The notes: generated by a model not told the origin, from the sequence alone. A DNA stretch of 64,000 nt from Stutzerimonas kunmingensis (GCF_014764705.1 NZ_JACXXG010000004.1:62001-126000); one strand, 5' to 3'. Numbered from the stretch's first letter, positions 50,707-59,316 are shown. Made by a program: numbers and translations.

Positions 50707-51171
50707 TCATTTGCGGTGCAATTGCTCGATGCTGTCGGCGCCGAACGACTGCTGCGTGAGCACCTGGGCGAGCCGCGCGCGCTGCTGCGGTTCGAGGATC
50801 TCGCGCTCCTGCAGCAGCTGGTCGATGAGCAGGCGCTGCTGTTCGTTCTGCAGTTCGGCGATCTTCGCCTGCTCGGCGTCGATCACCGTGCGGTCCACCT
50901 GTTCGGCGAAGATCGCCTCGATCAGCCGGTTGCGGTGTTCGCCGAGGCTGGCGTTGGAGGCGCGCAGGTAGGCCAGGAACGGCGCCTCGGCATCGTGCCA
51001 GCGCTGCAGCTGGCTGGCGCTCAGTTGCAGCTCGCGCGACAGCTCGGTCGGTGCGCCGGAGGGCATCGGCAGGCCATCGCGACTGAGTTTCTGCCAGCCA
51101 AGGCCGGTGAGCACGCCGACGTTGACCAGCACGGACAGGACCAGGGCATTGCGCAGGGTGGTGTTGCTCAT
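50707..51171 (-). CDS. CnrX/CpxP-like periplasmic heavy-metal-sensor-type protein
   Basis: A 154-residue protein with one N-terminal TM or signal anchor (about 8-26) and a periplasmic helical hairpin (SREL-QLSASQLQRWHDAE... ILEPQQRARLAQVL) typical of the Spy/CpxP/CnrX metal-resistance fold. The start overlaps the anti-sigma gene end by 4 bp, so it is co-expressed with that gene and the ECF sigma factor. By analogy with CnrYXH it may relay a periplasmic metal or misfolding signal to the anti-sigma factor. Confidence 0.82.
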   Translation of the reverse strand: MSNTTLRNALVLSVLVNVGVLTGLGWQKLSRDGLPMPSGAPTELSRELQLSASQLQRWHDAEAPFLAYLRASNASLGEHRNRLIEAIFAEQVDRTVIDAEQAKIAELQNEQQRLLIDQLLQEREILEPQQRARLAQVLTQQSFGADSIEQLHRK

Positions 51172-51596
51172 TTCAGGTTTACCTTCAGGTAGCAGAATTC
51201 GGGGCGCGCGCAGAGCGCGCCGGGTGGGGTGCTGCCGAGGACGGCGAGCAGGTCGTGGCTGGGTGAGCTGCCCGGCGGCTGGCCGGGCAGGGCATAGCCG
51301 AGCAGCAGGCCGAGCAGGACCGACGCCGCGGCGCCGATACCCTGCGCCCAGTGCCGGGCCCACCAGCTGCGCACGGGCGGCGGCGCGAAGGGCCGCTGCA
51401 GACGCGCCTGCAACTCGGCCGGCAACTCCGGGCAGGCCAGCGCACGCAAGCCCTGGCCGAGCCCGTCGAGTTCGGCCAGGGTGGCGCGACACTGCGGACA
51501 ACCCGCCAGGTGGGCGGCGGCGTGGCGCTGTGCGGCGGCGTCGAGTTCGTTGTCGAGGTAGGCGGACAGGATCGCCATGTCCAGATGCTCAGTCAT
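51168..51596 (-). CDS. Zinc-finger (ZAS) transmembrane anti-sigma factor
   Basis: A 142-residue protein: cytoplasmic zinc-binding anti-sigma domain with H29xxxC33xxC36 (AAHLAGCPQC), one TM helix (about 85-103), and a short periplasmic tail containing two cysteines (C129, C135; GALCARPEFCYL). It would hold the adjacent sigma factor inactive. It overlaps the sigma gene by 8 bp and the periplasmic sensor gene by 4 bp. The cysteine pair in the periplasmic tail could be a disulfide or metal switch (inference). Confidence 0.88.
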   Translation of the reverse strand: MTEHLDMAILSAYLDNELDAAAQRHAAAHLAGCPQCRATLAELDGLGQGLRALACPELPAELQARLQRPFAPPPVRSWWARHWAQGIGAAASVLLGLLLGYALPGQPPGSSPSHDLLAVLGSTPPGALCARPEFCYLKVNLK

Positions 51597-52149
51597 CGAG
51601 GGTGCCTCCGTTGGCCTGGCGATAGCCGTGCAGCAGCGCCTCGCGGGCGCGTGCCAGGCGCGACTTGACGGTGCCGGCGGCGAGCTGCAGCGTGGCGGCC
51701 AGTTCGTCGTAGGCCAGCCCCTCCACCTCGCGCAGCAGCAGGATCTCGCGCTGTTCGTGGGGCAGGCGGGCTAGCAAGCGTTCCAGCAATGCCAGATCGC
51801 GACCGGCCTGCAGTCGGCTCAGCGGCGATGGCGCTGGATCGACCGGCTCGGCCAGTTCCTCCGGCGCCACGTCGACGTAGCGTTGCCGCTGGCGCAGCGT
51901 ATCCAGCGCGGCATTGCGTGCGATCTGCAGCAACCAGGTCTGCAAGCGTGCTTCCGGGCGCCATCTGGGCAGCGCCTGGAAGGCGCGGATGAACGTTTCC
52001 TGAGTCAGGTCAGCGGCCTCGTCGGCGCTGCCGAGCAGGCGACGGAGGAAGTGGAAGACCCGCGCCTGATGGACGCGCACTAGCGTGCCGAACGCCTGGC
52101 GATCACCACGCGCGGCCTGCTGGATGAGGTCCTGTTCGCTGTCGTTCAT
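51589..52149 (-). CDS. ECF-family RNA polymerase sigma factor
   Basis: A 186-residue sigma factor with region 2 (about 20-85; LGSADEAADLTQETFIRAF, WLLQIARNAALD) and region 4 (about 125-175; LPHEQREILLLREVEGLAYDELA...GTVKSRLARARE). I chose the ATG at 52149. A candidate autoregulatory promoter (GGAAC-N16-CGTTAT on the minus strand) lies about 110 bp upstream. The operon order sigma, anti-sigma, CnrX/CpxP-like sensor suggests a periplasmic stress signal. Its targets may include the neighbouring cytochrome genes, but I see no copy of this promoter there. Confidence 0.93.
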   Translation of the reverse strand: MNDSEQDLIQQAARGDRQAFGTLVRVHQARVFHFLRRLLGSADEAADLTQETFIRAFQALPRWRPEARLQTWLLQIARNAALDTLRQRQRYVDVAPEELAEPVDPAPSPLSRLQAGRDLALLERLLARLPHEQREILLLREVEGLAYDELAATLQLAAGTVKSRLARAREALLHGYRQANGGTLDD

Positions 52150-52259
52150 TAAGCGCTCGTCTGGGTTGACCGCGCAGGGCGCCGCTAAAACCTGCTGCGT
52201 TGCCAACGCCTCGGTTTTTACCGGTGCCCGTGCGCTGCCGGCCGGGTTGCCGCAGGGAT

Positions 52260-52286
52260 ATAACGCAACGGTTGGCGAAATGTTCC
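52260..52286 (-). promoter_or_regulatory. Candidate ECF-type promoter before the sigma factor gene
   Basis: On the minus strand: GGAAC (52286-52282), 16 bp, then CGTTAT (52265-52260). This is the usual layout of promoters read by RpoE/SigX-like ECF factors. It lies between the diheme cytochrome gene and the sigma gene and fits autoregulation. Confidence 0.55.
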
Positions 52287-52299
52287 GGCTATTTTTGTC

Positions 52300-52824
52300 T
52301 CAGCGCGGAATCTTCACCCGGTCCTCGTCGAAGTCGCCTTTTTCCGCGTCGCGATGGCAGGCCACGCAGTTGAAGCGGCCGCCGACCGACTCGCGGGCGA
52401 ACTTGGCTTCGCTGAGCTCGTCGTGTTTGTGCTCGAACCAGCGCGTCTGGCTGATGCGTGGCGGCTCGCCGGCGGTGGGTGACGGCTCCACCGGTAGGCG
52501 GTTGGCGGCCGAGGCGCGGACCAGGAAGTCGAGGATTTCCTTTTCCTGCACCGGGTCCAGCGACGCGTTGCTGCCGTAGTGATCGCCCAGGGTGCGCATC
52601 TGCTCGCGCCAGGCATCGGCAGGCAGCAGGCCGGGAGAATAGAGCATGTGGCAGGCCGCGCATTCTTCCTTCCACACCAGCGGTGCGTCGCTGGGTACCG
52701 TCAGGCGCTTGGGCCGCTTGTAGCCCTTGCGCTCTCGATGGTCGTCGTCATCGGCGAAGCTGAGGCCGGCCAGTACCAGGGTCAGGCCCAGCCCGGCGAC
52801 GGCAGCGAGGGGTGCGATCTTCAT
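52300..52824 (-). CDS. Diheme cytochrome c (DHC-type)
   Basis: A 174-residue periplasmic cytochrome with a signal peptide (about 1-24, ending SFA) and two haem c sites: C55-A-A-C58-H59 and C153-V-A-C156-H157, one near each end of the mature protein. Together with the SHP gene 10 bp upstream it forms the known SHP-DHC pair, in which DHC donates electrons to SHP. AAGGAG lies before the ATG at 52824. Confidence 0.9.
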   Translation of the reverse strand: MKIAPLAAVAGLGLTLVLAGLSFADDDDHRERKGYKRPKRLTVPSDAPLVWKEECAACHMLYSPGLLPADAWREQMRTLGDHYGSNASLDPVQEKEILDFLVRASAANRLPVEPSPTAGEPPRISQTRWFEHKHDELSEAKFARESVGGRFNCVACHRDAEKGDFDEDRVKIPR

Positions 52825-52834
52825 GGCAGGCTCC

Positions 52835-53242
52835 TTATTTGATGCTGTCGATCCAGCTGATGAAGTCACCTTTTTCCTGCGCGGTGCATTCACGGGCGTA
52901 GACGTCGTCGCAGTTGCGGCGGAACCATTTCTCGACCTTCTTCAGGTCGGTGAAGCGCTCGGGGTTGGCTGCCGGGGCGAGCGGATCGACTTTGCGGTGC
53001 GCCGGCGTCTTGCCGGGCTGACGCGGGTCGGCGGTGTGGCAGGTGGTGCAGCTCATGGTCTTGCCGTTGCGCTGCTCCTCGGCGAAGTACAGCGCCTTGC
53101 CGCGCTCGGCGGAGAAACCGGCGAAGTTCGGATTCTCCTGACGCGCCTGGGCGGCGTAGCCGGGCAGCAGTGGGTGTTCGGTTTCGGCCAGGGCGGGCAG
53201 GCTCAGGCAGCAGGACAGGAGGATGATCCAGCGGGCTTTCAT
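52835..53242 (-). CDS. SHP-type monohaem cytochrome c (DUF1924)
   Basis: A 135-residue periplasmic protein: signal peptide (1-19), one haem site C65-T-T-C68-H69, and the feature that marks sphaeroides haem protein (SHP): an asparagine next to a cysteine that can form a disulfide loop (N110-C111...C119). In Rhodobacter SHP such an Asn is the sixth haem ligand and is displaced on reduction, letting the haem bind oxygen. It is the first gene of the minus-strand pair and is divergent from the cytochrome b-reductase fusion. Confidence 0.9.
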   Translation of the reverse strand: MKARWIILLSCCLSLPALAETEHPLLPGYAAQARQENPNFAGFSAERGKALYFAEEQRNGKTMSCTTCHTADPRQPGKTPAHRKVDPLAPAANPERFTDLKKVEKWFRRNCDDVYARECTAQEKGDFISWIDSIK

Positions 53243-53295
53243 GGTGCGCTCTCCGGTTGGGAATGAGTGCAGCCTAGGCGCGCCGCCTTACGCCA

Positions 53296-53338
53296 AGCTG
53301 AACCGCAGCGGCTGGCGGCGTTCAGTTTCGTTTCAGCT
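53296..53338. promoter_or_regulatory. Inverted and direct repeats in the SHP/cytochrome b divergent promoter region
   Basis: AGCTGAA (53296-53302) and TTCAGCT (53332-53338) are exact inverted arms, with a further TTCAG at 53321-53325, so TTCAG-TTTCGT-TTCAG forms a direct repeat. It sits in the 125-bp gap between the divergent genes and could bind a shared regulator. Confidence 0.4.
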
Positions 53339-53367
53339 CGCAGGAATACAAAGGCGGCATCCATTCA

Positions 53368-54984
53368 ATGAGGATCGCCGTCGTGGCTGCTTTCAATCGT
53401 TTCCGTCTGTTCCACTGGCTGCTGGCCGGTTTCTTTCTTGGCGCCTACCTCAGCGGTGACGACGCCGAGACGCTGCATATCTGGCTGGGCTACGGCCTGG
53501 TGGCGCTGTTGGTGTGGCGCCTGCTGATCGTGCCGCTGCGCCTGCGCGGCTTCCCACAGCTGCTGCCGCCGAAGGGCCAGCGGAGCAAGCCGGGCCTGTC
53601 GAGCGTCGGCAAGTGGCTGACGGTCGGCGCGCTGGGCAATTTCGCCATTGCCAGCGTGGTCGGCCTGGGTATGGTCGACAACGGCGATGTGCTGGCCGCC
53701 CTGCCGGGCGTGGGGCCGGATGTCTTCGGCGCCGCCAGCGACATCGATTTCATCGGCTGGATGGGCGATGCCGAGGAAGTGCACGAGTTCTTCGCCAATC
53801 TGGGGCTGTGGCTGATCGGCCTGCATGTCGGCTATGTGCTGCTGTTCCGCCGCAAGTCGGTGTGGCCGATGCTGCGTGGCGTGCCCAAGTCGGGGCCGGC
53901 TTCGACTGCACCTTCGGCTTCGGCTTCGGCCGCGGCGCCGGCTGCAACTGCGGTGGCGACCTCGCTCGCATCGTCGCCGACGCCGGTTGCCGGTGAATTC
54001 ACCCGTCTGCGCATCGCCTCACGCCAGGCCGAAACCGCCGACAGCTGCTCGTTCACCCTGCAGGTACCGGCCGCCCAGCGCGCCCGCTTTACCGCGCAGC
54101 CGGGGCAGTTCCTCACGCTGAAGGTGCCCGGCGCCGAGCCGGCGCTGCTGCGCTGCTACTCGCTGTCGCAGCGGCCGCAGGCGGATGGCGCGCTGCGCAT
54201 CACCATCAAGCGGGTGCCCGGCGGCCGCGCGTCGAACTGGCTGCTGGACAATCTGCAGGCGGGCGATTGCATCGAGGCGCTGCCGCCGGCCGGCGTGTTC
54301 GTGCCGCGCAACCTGGATGACGATCTGCTGCTGCTCGGCGCCGGCAGCGGTATCACGCCGCTGATGGCGATCCTGCAGGCCGCGCTGGTCGAGGGCAGCG
54401 GGCAGGTACGGCTGTTCTATGCCAGCCGCGATGCTGCCTCGCTGATCTTTGCTGAGGAGCTGGCCGAGTGGTCTGCGCGTTACCCCGAGCGTCTGCAGCT
54501 GCGCATCTGGCTTGATGCCGAACAGGGTGTGCCGAGCGGCTCGGCGATTGCCGCGAAGATCGCTGACTGGACGGTGGCCGACGCCTTCATCTGCGGGCCG
54601 CAACCGTTCATGGATGCTGCCGGTGCCGCGCTGGGCGAGCTGGGTGTGGATGCGGCGCGCATCCATCTGGAACGCTTTGCCGCCGCAGCGCCGACGGCCG
54701 CACCGGGCGGTCGCCGCAGCCGCCTGCGGGTCGCGCTCGACGGTCGCCGTCACGAGCTGGACGTGCCGCGCGGTGAGGTGCTGCTGGAAGCCATGGAACA
54801 GGCCGGCCTGCAACCGCCGAGCGCCTGCCGCTCGGGTGTCTGCGCCGCCTGCAAGTGCCGGGTGGTGGAGGGCAGCGTGAGCATGCGCAGCAATCAGGTG
54901 CTGAGCGAAAGCGAGGTGCGCCAGGGCTGGGCGCTGGCCTGCCAGGCCGAACCGCGCAGCGCCGAATTGCAGGTGGAGTACTGA
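53368..54984 (+). CDS. Cytochrome b561 fused to an FAD/NAD(P)H and 2Fe-2S reductase
   Basis: A 538-residue fusion. Residues about 10-170 are a four-helix b-type cytochrome of the Ni-Fe-hydrogenase/b561 kind (candidate haem ligands H16, H37, H139, H153). An Ala/Ser/Pro linker (about 175-207) joins a ferredoxin-NADP-reductase-like module with FAD motif RCYSLSQR, NAD(P) motif GAGSGITPLMAI and CGPQPFM, and a C-terminal plant-type 2Fe-2S domain (CRSGVCAACKC...C). It could pass electrons from cytoplasmic NAD(P)H into the membrane and on to DHC/SHP in the periplasm. SHP clusters usually contain a separate cytochrome b; the fused reductase is unusual. The start may be the ATG at 53368 or the GTG at 53383. 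Confidence 0.88.
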   Translation: MRIAVVAAFNRFRLFHWLLAGFFLGAYLSGDDAETLHIWLGYGLVALLVWRLLIVPLRLRGFPQLLPPKGQRSKPGLSSVGKWLTVGALGNFAIASVVGLGMVDNGDVLAALPGVGPDVFGAASDIDFIGWMGDAEEVHEFFANLGLWLIGLHVGYVLLFRRKSVWPMLRGVPKSGPASTAPSASASAAAPAATAVATSLASSPTPVAGEFTRLRIASRQAETADSCSFTLQVPAAQRARFTAQPGQFLTLKVPGAEPALLRCYSLSQRPQADGALRITIKRVPGGRASNWLLDNLQAGDCIEALPPAGVFVPRNLDDDLLLLGAGSGITPLMAILQAALVEGSGQVRLFYASRDAASLIFAEELAEWSARYPERLQLRIWLDAEQGVPSGSAIAAKIADWTVADAFICGPQPFMDAAGAALGELGVDAARIHLERFAAAAPTAAPGGRRSRLRVALDGRRHELDVPRGEVLLEAMEQAGLQPPSACRSGVCAACKCRVVEGSVSMRSNQVLSESEVRQGWALACQAEPRSAELQVEY

Positions 54985-55022
54985 GATGAAAAGGCCCTGG
55001 TTTGCATGATTTGACGCAGCGT

Positions 55023-55055
55023 CCGCCGGATAACGGCATAGCCTTTATCCGGCGG
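55023..55055. terminator. Strong hairpin between convergent genes (1)
   Basis: A perfect 11-bp stem, CCGCCGGATAA (55023-55033) and TTATCCGGCGG (55045-55055), with inner GGC/GCC pairing in the loop. It lies 38 bp after the fusion gene. Confidence 0.6.
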
Positions 55056-55074
55056 GCGGAAGCGCCCGGGCAGT

Positions 55075-55097
55075 CGAAAAGGCCGTCGGCCGTTTTC
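55075..55097. terminator. Hairpin between convergent genes (2)
   Basis: GAAAAGGCCG and CGGCCGTTTTC pair with one bulge, flanked by A4/T4 runs that give short U-tracts on either strand. Probably a terminator for the MBL-rhodanese gene, the fusion gene, or both. Confidence 0.55.
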
Positions 55098-55126
55098 CAC
55101 CCTTGGCGGGTTACCCCGCGGCGGGC

Positions 55127-56521
55127 TTAGCGCTCCGCCACCGGCAGATCCTGCTTCTGCCAGGCGATCCACGAGCCGGGCACGTTCACCACGTGGCGAA
55201 AGCCCTGGCGCTTGAGGATGCTGGCGGCAATCGAGGCGCGGTAGCCGCTGCCGCAATAGGTTGCCACGGTCCTGTTCTTGTCCAGTTGCTCCAGTCCTTC
55301 GGGCAGATGGGCGACGAAGGCGTGGCGGGCGTCGGGTACGCGGCCTTGCTCGACCTCCTCGGGGGCGCGCACGTCGAGTACCTGGACCTCGGTATCGTCG
55401 CGGCGGCGGTTAAGCTCGTGCACCGTCCACTGGCCGACATTGGCCAGGGGCAGGCCTGCGTTCTGCCAGTCGGTCATGCCGTTGCGCAGATAGCCTTCCA
55501 CCCGATCAAGACCGATCCGATACAGCTGCAGCGTGGCCTGGTGGATCTGCTCGCTGTCCTCGCCGATCAGGTAGATCGGTCGCTGATCGTCGAGCATCCA
55601 GCCGGCCCAGCTGACGAATTCGTTCTGCAGGGCGATGTTCAGCGCGCCGGGCACATGGCCGCCGCCGAAGGCGAGGATCGAGCGCAGGTCCACCAGCTGC
55701 ACGGCGCTGTGGTCGGCGCTGCGCTCGGCGAACTCTTCCGGCGACAGCGGCATTGGCAGCATCGGCCCGTGCATGCGCGTGGCCGGGCGCACGTTGAGCT
55801 TTTTCAGCCGTGCATAGTGACGCGGCGGCTCGGGCATGCCGCTGAGCAGCCAGTCGATGAATTCGGCTTCGTTGCGTCGCTGGTTGAGCGCCGGGTTGAA
55901 CAACAACTCGTTGCCAAGCGTGGAGCGCCGCCGGTCGCCGATCGACTTGCCGCACGCCGAGCCCGCGCCGTGACACGGGTAGATCTCGACGCGCTCACCG
56001 AGCGGCAGGTAGCGGGTAAACAGCGTGGCATAGAGCTGGGCGGCCAGTTGCTTGGTGCTGTCCTCGCCGAGCAGGTCGGGGCGGCCGACGTCGAGGTTGA
56101 ACAGGGTGTCGCCGGTGAACAGGGCGAAGGGCTCATCGCCCTGCTGGCCGTCGCGCAGCAGCAGCGAGATGTGTTCCGGCGTGTGGCCGGGCGAGTAGAT
56201 GATTTCCAGGCTGACCTGGCCGAGTTCCAGCACCTCGCCGTCGGCAGCCTGACGCAGCTCGAAACCGTAGTCCGCCGAGCAGCCACCGATGATCTCGGCG
56301 CCGCTGCGTTCGGCCAGCGCCTGGGCACCGGAGACGAAGTCGGCATGGATATGGGTTTCGATGGCATAGGCGATGCGCAGCCCTTTCTCGCGGGCCAGAT
56401 CGAGGTAGATATCGACGTCGCGTCGCGGGTCGATCACTGCGGCGACTGCGGCCTTGCTGTCGCCCACCAGGTAGGAAATCTGCGCCAGGCCGTCGGTATA
56501 GATCGGCTCGAAGACCAGCAT
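55127..56521 (-). CDS. Metallo-beta-lactamase fold protein fused to two rhodanese domains (persulfide dioxygenase-like)
   Basis: A 464-residue cytoplasmic protein. An N-terminal MBL domain (about 1-230) has THIHADF, the ETHE1-like variant of the HxHxDH motif, plus SPGHTPEH and FTGDTLF. The first rhodanese domain (about 265-355) lacks the active-site cysteine. The second (about 370-462) has it in TYCGSGYRAS. The architecture matches CstB-type enzymes that oxidise persulfides and make thiosulfate, detoxifying sulfide. No sulfide:quinone reductase or CstR-type regulator is adjacent. Confidence 0.9.
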   Translation of the reverse strand: MLVFEPIYTDGLAQISYLVGDSKAAVAAVIDPRRDVDIYLDLAREKGLRIAYAIETHIHADFVSGAQALAERSGAEIIGGCSADYGFELRQAADGEVLELGQVSLEIIYSPGHTPEHISLLLRDGQQGDEPFALFTGDTLFNLDVGRPDLLGEDSTKQLAAQLYATLFTRYLPLGERVEIYPCHGAGSACGKSIGDRRRSTLGNELLFNPALNQRRNEAEFIDWLLSGMPEPPRHYARLKKLNVRPATRMHGPMLPMPLSPEEFAERSADHSAVQLVDLRSILAFGGGHVPGALNIALQNEFVSWAGWMLDDQRPIYLIGEDSEQIHQATLQLYRIGLDRVEGYLRNGMTDWQNAGLPLANVGQWTVHELNRRRDDTEVQVLDVRAPEEVEQGRVPDARHAFVAHLPEGLEQLDKNRTVATYCGSGYRASIAASILKRQGFRHVVNVPGSWIAWQKQDLPVAER

Positions 56522-56593
56522 GGTTGCACCTCCGTAACGGCTGAATGGTTACGGATGTGGAACGTCGACGGGTGGCCGACGTTCACTCGGCGA

Positions 56594-57682
56594 TCATTTG
56601 CGAACCAGTAGCACCCCGGACTCCATGTGGTGGGTGTAGGGGAACTGGTCGAACAGCGCACAGCGCTCGATGCGGTGGGTATCGGCCAGCTGGGCGATGT
56701 TCTGCGCCAGGGTTTCCGGGTTGCAGGAGATGTAGAGGATGCGCTCGAAGCGGCGGGTCAGCTCGCAGGTGTCAGGGTCCATGCCGGCGCGCGGCGGGTC
56801 GACGAAAACGCTGCCGAAGTCGTAGCTCTTCAGGTCGATGCCGGCCAGGCGGCGGAACGGCCGCACCTCGTTCAGCGCCTGGGTCAGCTCCTCGGCGGAA
56901 AGACGCACCAGCTCGATGTTGTCGATGCCGTTGTCGGCGATATTGGCCAGCGCGGCGTTGACCGAAGTCTTGCTGATCTCGGTGGCCAGCGCGCGGCGCA
57001 CGCGGGTGGCCAGCGGCAGGGTGAAGTTGCCGTTGCCGCAGTAGAGTTCGAGCAGGTCGTCGTCGCGCTCACCGAGCACGTCGAAGGCCCAGTTCAGCAT
57101 CTTCTGGCAGACCGCGCCGTTGGGCTGGGTGAAGGCGCCCTCGGGCTGGCGATAGCGGAATGTCCGTCCGGCGACGACCAGCGCTTCTTCAACGTAATCG
57201 CGGCCGATGACGATGCGCTTGCCCTTGGAGCGGCCGACCAGGCTGACCCCGAGGTTGGCGGCGAGCTGCTCGGCTTCGGCCTTCCAGGCCTCGTCCAGCG
57301 GGCGGTGGTAGGCGAGGGTGATCAGCGCATCGCCGGCCAGGGTGGTGAGGAATTCGACCTGGAACAGTTTGAAGCTGAGCACTTCCGACGCCTGCCAGGC
57401 GGCTTTCAGTTGTGGCATCAGCTCGTTGATGCGACGGCTGGCGATGGGGAAGTCGTCGATCAGAATCGCCTTGTGCTTGTCGCCCTGCTCGAACATCGCG
57501 TAGTGGCGCTGGCCCTCTTCGCGCCACAGGCGGAATTCGGTGCGCAGGCGGTAATGCTCACGGGGCGAGTCGAAGACTTCCGGTGCCGGTGCATCGAACG
57601 GCGCCAGCAGTTCCACCAGCCGGGCGGCTTTCTCGGCGAGTTGGGCATCGTATTGGGCGGGGTCGAGCTTGGGCAGCGGCAT
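56594..57682 (-). CDS. trmA: tRNA (uracil-5-)-methyltransferase
   Basis: A 362-residue SAM-dependent enzyme that makes ribothymidine-54 in tRNA. Motifs: [26 protein letters not shown] (SAM), FVDPPRAG and the catalytic-cysteine segment [12 protein letters not shown], with the invariant final acidic segment [12 protein letters not shown]. Length and N-terminus match E. coli TrmA without a TRAM domain. I chose the ATG at 57682 rather than the ATG at 57736. Confidence 0.96.
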   Translation of the reverse strand: MPLPKLDPAQYDAQLAEKAARLVELLAPFDAPAPEVFDSPREHYRLRTEFRLWREEGQRHYAMFEQGDKHKAILIDDFPIASRRINELMPQLKAAWQASEVLSFKLFQVEFLTTLAGDALITLAYHRPLDEAWKAEAEQLAANLGVSLVGRSKGKRIVIGRDYVEEALVVAGRTFRYRQPEGAFTQPNGAVCQKMLNWAFDVLGERDDDLLELYCGNGNFTLPLATRVRRALATEISKTSVNAALANIADNGIDNIELVRLSAEELTQALNEVRPFRRLAGIDLKSYDFGSVFVDPPRAGMDPDTCELTRRFERILYISCNPETLAQNIAQLADTHRIERCALFDQFPYTHHMESGVLLVRK

Positions 57683-57795
57683 GGCGGGGGCTTCGTGCAG
57701 AGGTTTGAGGAGCTTTACGGCGCCGGCCGCTCCCACAGTAATTCGCTCCGTGGGGCGGCCTTGCCGCGAATTAACGCATGTTGCGGATCGCTATT

Positions 57796-57883
57796 CGTAG
57801 GGTGGATCGGGGCGCGCACATGACGCTTTTCTCATCCACCTTCTGCGCGACCTGGTGGATGGTGAGGCGTCATCCACCCTACG
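57796..57883. repeat. REPIN-like inverted repeat, copy C
   Basis: CGTAGGGTGGAT (57796-57807) and ATCCACCCTACG (57872-57883) are exact inverted arms, with internal TCATCCACC and GGTGGATG elements between them. The right end GCGTCATCCACCCTACG (57867-57883) is identical over 17 bp to copy B. It lies between trmA and the purine permease gene, ending 7 bp from the latter's stop. Confidence 0.8.
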
Positions 57884-57889
57884 CTGCGA

Positions 57890-59185
57890 TCAGCCGGCGA
57901 ACCAGCCCAGCTTGACCACGAACAGCGCCGAGAGAATCCACATCGCCGGGCTCAGCTCGCGCCAGCGGCCGGCCAGCAGCTTGATCGCCGTCCAGGCGAT
58001 GAAGCCGAAGGCGATGCCGTTGGCGATGGAGAAGGTCAGCGGCATGGCCAGCGCGGCAACCACGACCGGCGCGGCGACGGTGAGGTCGTCCCAGTCGATG
58101 CTGGCCAGGCTGCTCATCATCAGCACGGCTACGAACAGCAGCGCCGGCGCGGTGGCGTAGGCCGGCACGGCACCGGCCAGCGGGGCGAAGAACAGGCTGA
58201 GCAGGAACAGCAGGGCGACCACGCAGGCGGTCAGGCCGGTGCGGCCACCGGCGGCGGTACCGGCGGCGGATTCGATGTAGCTGGTGGTGGTCGAGGTGCC
58301 CAGCGCGGCGCCGGCCATGGTTGCGGTGCTGTCGGCCAGCAGGGCGCGGCCCAGGCGCGGCATCTTGCCGTCCTTGTCCAGCAGGTCGGCCTTCTGCGCC
58401 ACGCCGATCAGGGTGCCGGAGGTGTCGAACAGGTCGACGAAGAGAAAGGCGAAGATCACGCTGATCAGGCCGATATCCAGCGCGCCCATGATGTCCAGCT
58501 GCATAAGGGTCGGCGCCAGCGACGGCGGCATCGACATCACGCCGTTGAGCTGCGACAGGCCGAGCAGGATCGACAGGCCGGTTACCACCAGAATGCCGAT
58601 CATCACCGCACCGGTGACCTGGCGATAGGCCAGCGCGGCGATCAGGAAAAAGCCCAGGCAGGCCAGCAGCGGGCCGCCGGCGCTGAGGTCACCGAGGCCG
58701 ACCAGAGTGGCCGGGTTGTCGACGACGATGCCGGCGTTCTTCAGCGCGATGATCGCCAGGAACAGGCCGATGCCCGCGGCAATGCCGGCACGCAGGGCCA
58801 GCGGAATGCTGTGGATGATCCACTCGCGAATCTTGAAGATCGACAGGCCGAAGAAGATCACGCCCGAGAGGAACACCGCACCCAGCGCGGTCTGCCAGGT
58901 GTAACCCATGGTCAGCACGACGGTGTAGGTGAAGAAGGCGTTCAGGCCCATGCCCGGCGCCAGCGCGATCGGGTAGTTGGCAACCAGGCCCATGATCGCC
59001 GAGCCGATGGCCGCGGCCAGGCAGGTGGCAACGAACACCGCGCCGTGATCCATACCGGTTTCGGCGAGGATGCTCGGGTTGACGAAGAGGATGTAGGCCA
59101 TCGTCAGGAAGGTGGTGATACCGGCCAGGACCTCGGTGCGCAGCGTGGTGTTGTGCGCCTTGAGTTGAAATAGCTTTTCCAGCAT
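57890..59185 (-). CDS. NCS2-family purine permease (AzgA-like)
   Basis: A 431-residue inner-membrane transporter with about 12-14 TM segments. The AzgA-type signatures are TTFLTMAYILFVNP (about 24-37), PGMGLNAFFTYTVV, and LGTSTTTSYIESAAGTAAGGRTGLTA, the substrate-binding segment. Probably takes up adenine, guanine or hypoxanthine. It is a single-gene unit, divergent from the DJ-1 gene. No purine riboswitch is evident in the 131-bp leader. Confidence 0.92.
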   Translation of the reverse strand: MLEKLFQLKAHNTTLRTEVLAGITTFLTMAYILFVNPSILAETGMDHGAVFVATCLAAAIGSAIMGLVANYPIALAPGMGLNAFFTYTVVLTMGYTWQTALGAVFLSGVIFFGLSIFKIREWIIHSIPLALRAGIAAGIGLFLAIIALKNAGIVVDNPATLVGLGDLSAGGPLLACLGFFLIAALAYRQVTGAVMIGILVVTGLSILLGLSQLNGVMSMPPSLAPTLMQLDIMGALDIGLISVIFAFLFVDLFDTSGTLIGVAQKADLLDKDGKMPRLGRALLADSTATMAGAALGTSTTTSYIESAAGTAAGGRTGLTACVVALLFLLSLFFAPLAGAVPAYATAPALLFVAVLMMSSLASIDWDDLTVAAPVVVAALAMPLTFSIANGIAFGFIAWTAIKLLAGRWRELSPAMWILSALFVVKLGWFAG

Positions 59186-59316
59186 GGTCGATCCTCTATG
59201 TGCCGGTCAGTGTGAGGGCTGTCGCCTCTGGCGGGCGATTCGGGTGTCATCGCAAAAGCCGCGCATCTTACACCGGGCGGCAGCGCGGTTGAATTTCCAT
59301 TGAGCAGGTGAAGGCC

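Noticed and set aside
57696..57889. Purine riboswitch or small RNA near the NCS2 permease
   Set aside because: The structured sequence is the REPIN-like copy C at the 3' end of the permease gene, not in its leader.
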